Shown here: positions 51,031 to 64,000 of the stretch, piece after piece
Numbering within the stretch: position 1 is the first letter of the stretch
Layout: each line of letters starts with the position of its first letter
Origin: Aptenodytes patagonicus
Lineage: Eukaryota; Chordata; Aves; Sphenisciformes; Spheniscidae
Assembly: GCF_965638725.1 (NCBI RefSeq)
Contig: NC_134951.1
Coordinates: forward strand, 29,829,746-29,893,745
DNA: 64,000 bases
Direction of reading: 5' to 3'
The notes under the pieces: model-generated
Databases searched by the model: none
The model's input: the letters and a program-made list of their open reading frames with translations, nothing else
Told to the model about the DNA's origin: nothing
Translations under genes and position numbers: made by a program

Positions 51031-54000
51031 ATGCCAGCTTGATTTTTTTTAATTATTCATTAGCCTGTGAGTTTGCTTCTAACTGCTGTAAATCTAAATA
51101 TTTATTAAGCAAACAAATACTTTTTGTGGAGAGTAAGACAAGGGGAAGGCTAGATTTTTCTCACTCTCAATTCCAAAGAGTCAGAATAACTACTGGTGTG
51201 TCATCATGGTTAGAAAAGCTGGAAAACTGGCACTGTTTTATTTCCGATCATGATTCCGATATAATTGCTACCTGCAAAACAAATAGAATTAATGAAGAAT
51301 CTAGTGAGTTATCTCAGTGCTCATTAGCAATCATTGAACTTGAAGAAACTGTTCAAATGCCAGAAAATAGTTTGAACGCTTCCAGTGCATTTGACTCTTG
51401 ACACCCAAGTGTTACAGAGTGAACAGGATCTCTTAATGTTTTTTCCCTTGTGCCTGCTGCTTGCTTTCCCACTGCAAATCTCAGATTAATCACACTGCTG
51501 TACAAATCTGGGTGTGTAGTTCATACTGCTGCTGAGGAAGCCTTAATCTGGAAGATTTTGTGTTGCCTTTAGCTACTGACTCCAGGTAAACCAGTTCCAG
51601 AATTTTTCACACCAAGTTCTTCTAATAAAGGGTGGAATGAGACAGAAAACAAGTTTCATCCTCAAAACCATCTCGGCCCAAGTTATAGAGGCTTTTGGGC
51701 AGGTTTTTTTTTCAGTGCAGACCCTAAAGTTGCAAATTCCTTTCACATGAAAAGATGTTTCAGCTTGAGAAAGTTCTTTGCTTGGCTCAACAAATGTTTA
51801 AAACCTGGGTAGATGGTCTTCTCCAGAGTCTGCTATGTTAGATTTTGATCATGTGCTTTATTCCTCATAACATTTTATTCTGTCATAAATGTAAAGTTTG
51901 CTTGTACCTGATGGGCGATGACTTAATCAGTTGCATTAAAAAAAAAAAAGCCATGTGTGCACACATTCTCTATACTTGGAGCTCCAGTTATTAAACACAT
52001 CGTGTTGGCCTCCTCATCTGCTTACCAAAACAAGTAGCAAATCCCAACCACTGCTGCTGTGGCTTTTATAAAACAGCTAAATAGAGTCTCTGTATTCTTT
52101 TTATGTTAAAAGTAGTCTCCAGAATTAGCGATGTCTTGAAATTCGGCCTCATTTTCTTTGGTCTCTTTGAGGTTCTCTTAACTCTCTGAAACTTTTCTTT
52201 GCAAAGTTTTCTGCCATCACAGGCTTGTGATACTTCTTTCTCCAGAAGAGCAGAGAAAATTGGATTCTTAAAACGCTGCGTGTACAGACATGTGACTTGT
52301 TACCAACATCTCATGGTACTGCACCTTGTTCTTCAGCTGGAAAGGGTGTCTTCTAAATGGTTCTGTTTCAGAATTTAATGTTTCTGGCTGGGGAGTCTTG
52401 TTTAACTGGCTGAAATTTTTGAGGTTTGCCCTGCGTATGCAGAGAGATTTGTCTGCATTTACAAGCACAACTCATCTGTTAAAAGGAGCTTGCCCAGCAT
52501 CTTTTACGTTTGTACTAGAAGTGATTTGTCCTGCCCTTTTTAAGAGAATTTGGTTTTGTGGTGATGTTTGAGTGCACCCTTCTTTAGTCTAAAGTAATCC
52601 TGTGGTGCTTTTTCGTATTTATTTTTAATGAGGAAAAAGTCTAATCTCCCCCTGGCTACCACCAGCTGTTCATTTTAATGCTCTTAATTTCTGAATGGCG
52701 CATGCGTAACTTTTACAAAACAGAAATCATGACAAGTCGAGATTGGTACAAGGCTCTTATCTCTTGGTGCTCTGTGTGCCATACTCTTTCATATCAAACA
52801 AAATCCCTCTTCGGGTCATATTGAGGCAAGATGAGATGCCAAATAAGTCAGTGCAACTGTTACGAAAGTCGCTGGAGCACTAAAATGTCATGCCTGCCTG
52901 ATTGCTTCTGTAGTTTAATAATACTTAAAAAAAAAAATTTTAAAAAAATTGAGATTAGCTTACTGTAAGCTACTTGCTTTGTATGTGGGTTTGGGTGGTG
53001 GGTTAATTTTCTTAGCTTTTCAAGGTATACAGAAATGACCACTACTGTTCCTGTAGCGGTCACAGAATGCAAACCTTTACTGAATCTTTACCAAATATGG
53101 TGAAGTTTGTAGAGGTATGAAGTTATGCTGTCTTCTTTCTTAAAAGGAAAGTATTCTATCATCTGCTTGTGCTGTCCCAGCAATGTTTACAATGACTGCT
53201 GTAAATTGGGAGGAGGTGAGGAAGATGGATGACTAATTGTTTCAAAATTAATTTAGAAAAATTGGCTGACATTAGCACAAAGATACTTTCTGGCAATTCT
53301 TTCCAGCTAAGTAGCTTTAATAAAGTCTGCATCTGCATATTTCTTTGATGCTTCTAAACCTCCTCAAGTTTCCTGTAGAAATTCTTAATTCAAGTGGTTT
53401 AGAGCTCAATTGTAACAATCTGGGTCAAATAATAGGGTCTGAGTTATTATAAAAGTGGATGTAAACAAGTCAGAAAACTTATGGCAAGCGGCAAGTACAC
53501 GCAAAGTGTGTGCTCAGACGGCAAAGCTCTGCATGCGTGGAAATTTAATGTAAAGTTCCCTTTGTAAATCTGTGCAAGTTCACTTTCACTGACTGCTGTA
53601 TCCCAATTTCTGGGAGTCCTTCTGTTTCTTCTTTTGCTCAGAGCTCCATCGACAATTGGCCGAACATCTGCAGCTGTACAGAATTCACTGGCTCATTTAC
53701 TAGGTGATTTTCCTCTCTGTGAGAATGAACTGCTGCATGCCCCGAAATGGTCATACCAGCTTTCAGATTGCTTCTGAGATAGAGGACTTCATTCAGACTT
53801 CTGACAGGCTTGGGACCTCAGGGCTTGCCTACACAGTAAAATGGCTGCGACGTGTAATGGCTGCCCTGCAAACCCAGGGCTAGCTTTAATCAGCATTGGT
53901 AACAATAGCAGTAAAGACACAGTAGCACAGGTTCAGCAGGTGCTAAGTGAGGGGGCAGCCTACTGTGATAGCAGGTATGTATTTTGATTGAAAACATCCT

Positions 54001-56629
54001 AAAAACTCACGTTGGTTCATCTTTACTGCTATTGTTACGGTGCGGGGGAGACTAAGACTGCAAGCTGGTTTTGGTTGGCTGGCCCAAGCCATGGTTGTGT
54101 CCTTCTGCTATGTATGGGAACTGTTGTGTTTCCATAATGCCTGCGTATAAAGAAGGTTCTTCAGATGAACTTCCTGTTCAGATGAACTCCCTTCCTACTT
54201 CCTGTAGGTGAAGGGAGGAAAATAATCTGGCATGGCATTTCTTGGGTGTGGACTTTCTCTTTGATCCTATTCCATGACAGCTCATGTTTAAGTGTTAGGG
54301 TATGTGACAAGGTATGTATCAGGGTTTGGAATAAGGCAAAGCTGGAACTAAGCTGCTATTTAGCAACATGGCAATTTGTAGTGCTTTTGGTGTAGACCAT
54401 CTCCCTGGCTCTGGGCCTTCTACAGATACATCAGATGTCCGAGACCTGGGAAAGTTGCTCTTCCTGCTACCTCAAGGGACCTTGTGTGTGTGAATGAGAC
54501 TCTTCTGTACGTTGATCTGTTTTGCAAGTGGCACCCATTTTTTACGATGCTGTAGTTTAAACAAGAGGCAGCCAGCGGCTTCACTGCCGAGGTGGGAGTG
54601 CAGAAACCATGAGATACACACCCTCTCCTCATGTTCTTCTCGATGGTGTCTATAGCCAGAGCAGGGCTGTGCGGTCCATCACATGAACACAGCTGTGGAG
54701 AAGATGGAGAGGGGGATGTAGGCATGGCAGCAACGGCAGTCCTGACCCAGCCATCACTCTTCTTCACTGCAGACCACAATGAGGAGGATGAAATCTGTGT
54801 GCTTTGCTTCAGATGTGGGGGCCCTTCCTCCTTCCCTTGCCTTGTGGCCCCACAGGACCCAATTCCTGCCTTTTGTGTCCCCAAACTTCTCCCAATTCAG
54901 CTGTGAGTCACTTCCCTTCCTCCAGAGACACTCTCATCTTTCCAGCCCAGCCATCTATTATTTTGGAAAAGTGGTGACAACTGCCCCTTTACCCCAGCAA
55001 GAAATAGAGGGGACAGGGGGCAATCTACCCCTCTAGAGAGCAGAAAAAGTAGTTTTCATGGTGCCTCCAAGTTTCTAAAGGGGAAAGTATCCCGGGTTGC
55101 ACAGGCAGTAATGTCGGGGCTTGTCCCGGAAGACCGTTTTCGCTTTTAAACCTGCATTTTGGTTCTGTGTTTTGTGCTATTCTCACTTTTAGGGTAAAAT
55201 GCCATTTTGCTGTTAAAGAGTATAAGTAATATTTGATACGTTTGGACGCAACTATAACTGTTCTGTGCCTGTGTTTCATCGCAGCTTCTACCTGCGTGGA
55301 ATTAAACCCCTGTGCGAGGAAAAAAATGTTCATAGCTGTTCAGCTATTTTGATTTCTGCTTTTTAAACCCAATCTAATTGATACTTAATAAATTGGCATG
55401 GGAAGAATGGAAGGATCCTAGGAAAAAAATGCTTGCAAACTGTGTCGTGGCTACAAATGGTTTCTGTTTGGGGTGGGAAGCGGTTTTTAATTATCTTCTA
55501 CAAAGACCGTAGAGAGATGGATGGAACAATTGTTCAAATGAAGTTATTTCCATGAGCTCACAGGCAACGAGCCTTACTTATCCAACTACGTAAAACAAAG
55601 AAAACTCAGGCAATTAATTTAACGAGAGTGCTTGGGACATGATATCATTCTGAATGGACAAGCCTGAGAAAACAGCTATTTTGAATCTCAGTGAGATAAG
55701 CGTACAAAACAGTATCCCTGTGCAACAAAATCCCTCTTAGCTGGGTGCCAAAAATTGGTCTGTTAGAGCCATGGGGTATTTGCCCAAATGTGGACTTTCG
55801 GGATAAGCAAATTCCTTTTTAAATACTCACAGCAGTGGCAAGTAAAGCCTATGTGTGACTTGAATTGCTGGAACCAACACTCCCAGCAGGAACCTGAAGT
55901 ACAAGAGATTTCTGTGCGAGTCGTTTGCTAAGTTGGTACGGTGGGTGCTTGCGAGGGAGAAGGTACCGTTTCATACAGTCAAGTTAAATACGATTTCAGA
56001 ACAAGTCATTACTAGATGTGGATCCACTACCTTGGCTACCATGAAATAGATAATTTTTTTTCTTTTTGGCGTAGAAAGAGAACATTAAATTCTATTTCCA
56101 GTGAGCTTTTCTGTATTACCTTGGACAATAAGGGTTGGTAGAATGGCTTCTCTTCTGCAGGTAGTCGTGGGCTCTTACAGTTGGCATCAGAAAGACGTGC
56201 TATCCGTGGCAGTATCTCAAGTATCTTGTTTTTAGGAATGCTGCTCAGGTCCTGCTTACAGTAGGGGCTGTCTCTGGTTTACTTTTCTCTAACTCTTCTC
56301 TCCCCTCAAACAGGCTTCTGGATTTTTAAAGCATTTCTTGTTTTCCTCCTCCCATTTCTTGCATTTTCAGAAGTTTCAGCTGTGTAGCTCGCTTTTTTGA
56401 TAGCTTTATATAAAAACAGTTGGGTGGTAGTGGTTCTCACTTTCTTTAATGAAAGAGCAAACCAATGAACTAACCATATATATAGTTCTGGAAGGCAACA
56501 GCTACCATCTCGAATGAGGCCAATATAGGTAACTGAAAACCTCCTTACTCCTCCCTTAGCTTCTGGTTTAGCAAGAGACAGAGTTCATGCTGCTTTTGGC
56601 TGGTCCAGGTTTTGCTCCTTTTGTCACGA
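51031..56629. other. Intergenic region between ZNF451 and BAG2
   Basis: About 5.6 kb. It opens with an unexplained open frame up to 51401 (see findings). The rest is AT-rich with a GC-richer stretch at about 54400-55000. AATAAA occurs at 51624, 53319 and 55387. No mobile element or RNA gene recognised. Confidence 0.7.
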
Positions 56630-57141
56630 AGGGGACTAGGGGCAGGGGCAGGGGCAGCTCGGGGTCTATCTGTGCCACAGAAAGCTCACGGGGAGAAGCA
56701 GAGGCACCGCACAGCCGCCCTGCGTTGGGGTGCGTGGCGGCTGGGCGCTGCTCTCGGGCACCCGCGTGGGACAGGACACAGGGTGACACAGGTGTCGCTA
56801 ACAACACGGAACAACTGTCCCCCAGCGGGTTTAATCCCCGCGTGTCTTCTGTACCCCCGGCTCGCTGATGAATTCAGCCTGCCGTAATCGATGTTCCTGC
56901 TGCAAGGGAAGCGGTGCCTTGTCCTGCCGGCGGGGTCGTCCCGCTGAGCCGCCCCGCAGCCGGCCGGGGGCAGCGGCGCGGCCCCGGGGCGGCCGGCCGG
57001 GCCGGGCCAGGCCAGACGAGGCCACGCGAGGCGGCCCAGCGCGCTGCGTGAGGCGGCGCCCGCGGGGCCGCGGCCCGGCGCGGAGGCGGGGTGGCCGCGG
57101 GGGCAGGCGGCGGGGCGGGTTCCTTCTTTGGCCATGAGTGA

Positions 57142-64000
<6,859 letters not shown>

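Noticed and set aside
54420-54884. 154-codon - strand open frame between the genes
   Set aside because: No recognisable domain, no splice or promoter context; GC-richer local composition explains it.

Overview
This is a vertebrate nuclear genome window, most likely from a bird. It has large introns with GT-AG (and one GC-AG) splice sites and two CpG-island promoters. Its interspersed repeats are CR1 LINEs ending in the avian-type ATTCTRTG 3' tail and env-less ERVL-type LTRs. There are no Alu, B1 or L1-type mammalian repeats. I cannot fix the species.

The window holds two same-strand genes, ZNF451 (complete coding region) and the 5' part of BAG2. The same pair is adjacent in the human genome. 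Layout on the + strand: 1-324 unassigned; 325-3445 an old, broken CR1 split by a younger CR1 inserted in the opposite direction; 3460-4290 CpG island and 5' non-coding exon of ZNF451; 4806-49955 fourteen coding exons of ZNF451 that join to 3213 nt (1070 codons plus stop) with every splice phase matching; about 50-51 kb 3' UTR with two AATAAA signals; 51.4-56.6 kb intergenic; 56.6-57.6 kb second CpG island with BAG2 exon 1; 57387-63678 BAG2 intron 1; 63679-63788 BAG2 exon 2. The rest of BAG2 lies beyond the window.

ZNF451 is a SUMO2/3-specific E3/E4 ligase (also called ZATT). The conceptual protein keeps the N-terminal SIM1-PLRP-SIM2 catalytic module, about eleven zinc fingers, a C-terminal PIN/NYN-like domain with four acidic positions in place, and a terminal ubiquitin-interacting motif. 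BAG2 is an HSP70 nucleotide-exchange co-chaperone that restrains the ubiquitin ligase CHIP. Both act in protein quality control and ubiquitin/SUMO signalling, but nothing here shows joint regulation beyond adjacency.

The ZNF451 introns host five ERV LTRs: four related ERVL-type copies and one of another family with a perfect 5-bp target duplication. One of the ERVL-type copies is still joined to an RNase H-integrase remnant. They also hold four CR1 pieces. Several insertions lie within 25-150 bp of exon ends. The points most worth checking are a second, UIM-like motif encoded by exon 14 (a symmetric cassette exon), a GC 5' splice site after exon 7, a polyglutamine insertion in BAG2, a possible alternative last exon in intron 13, and an ATG-less 124-codon open frame just past the ZNF451 stop.
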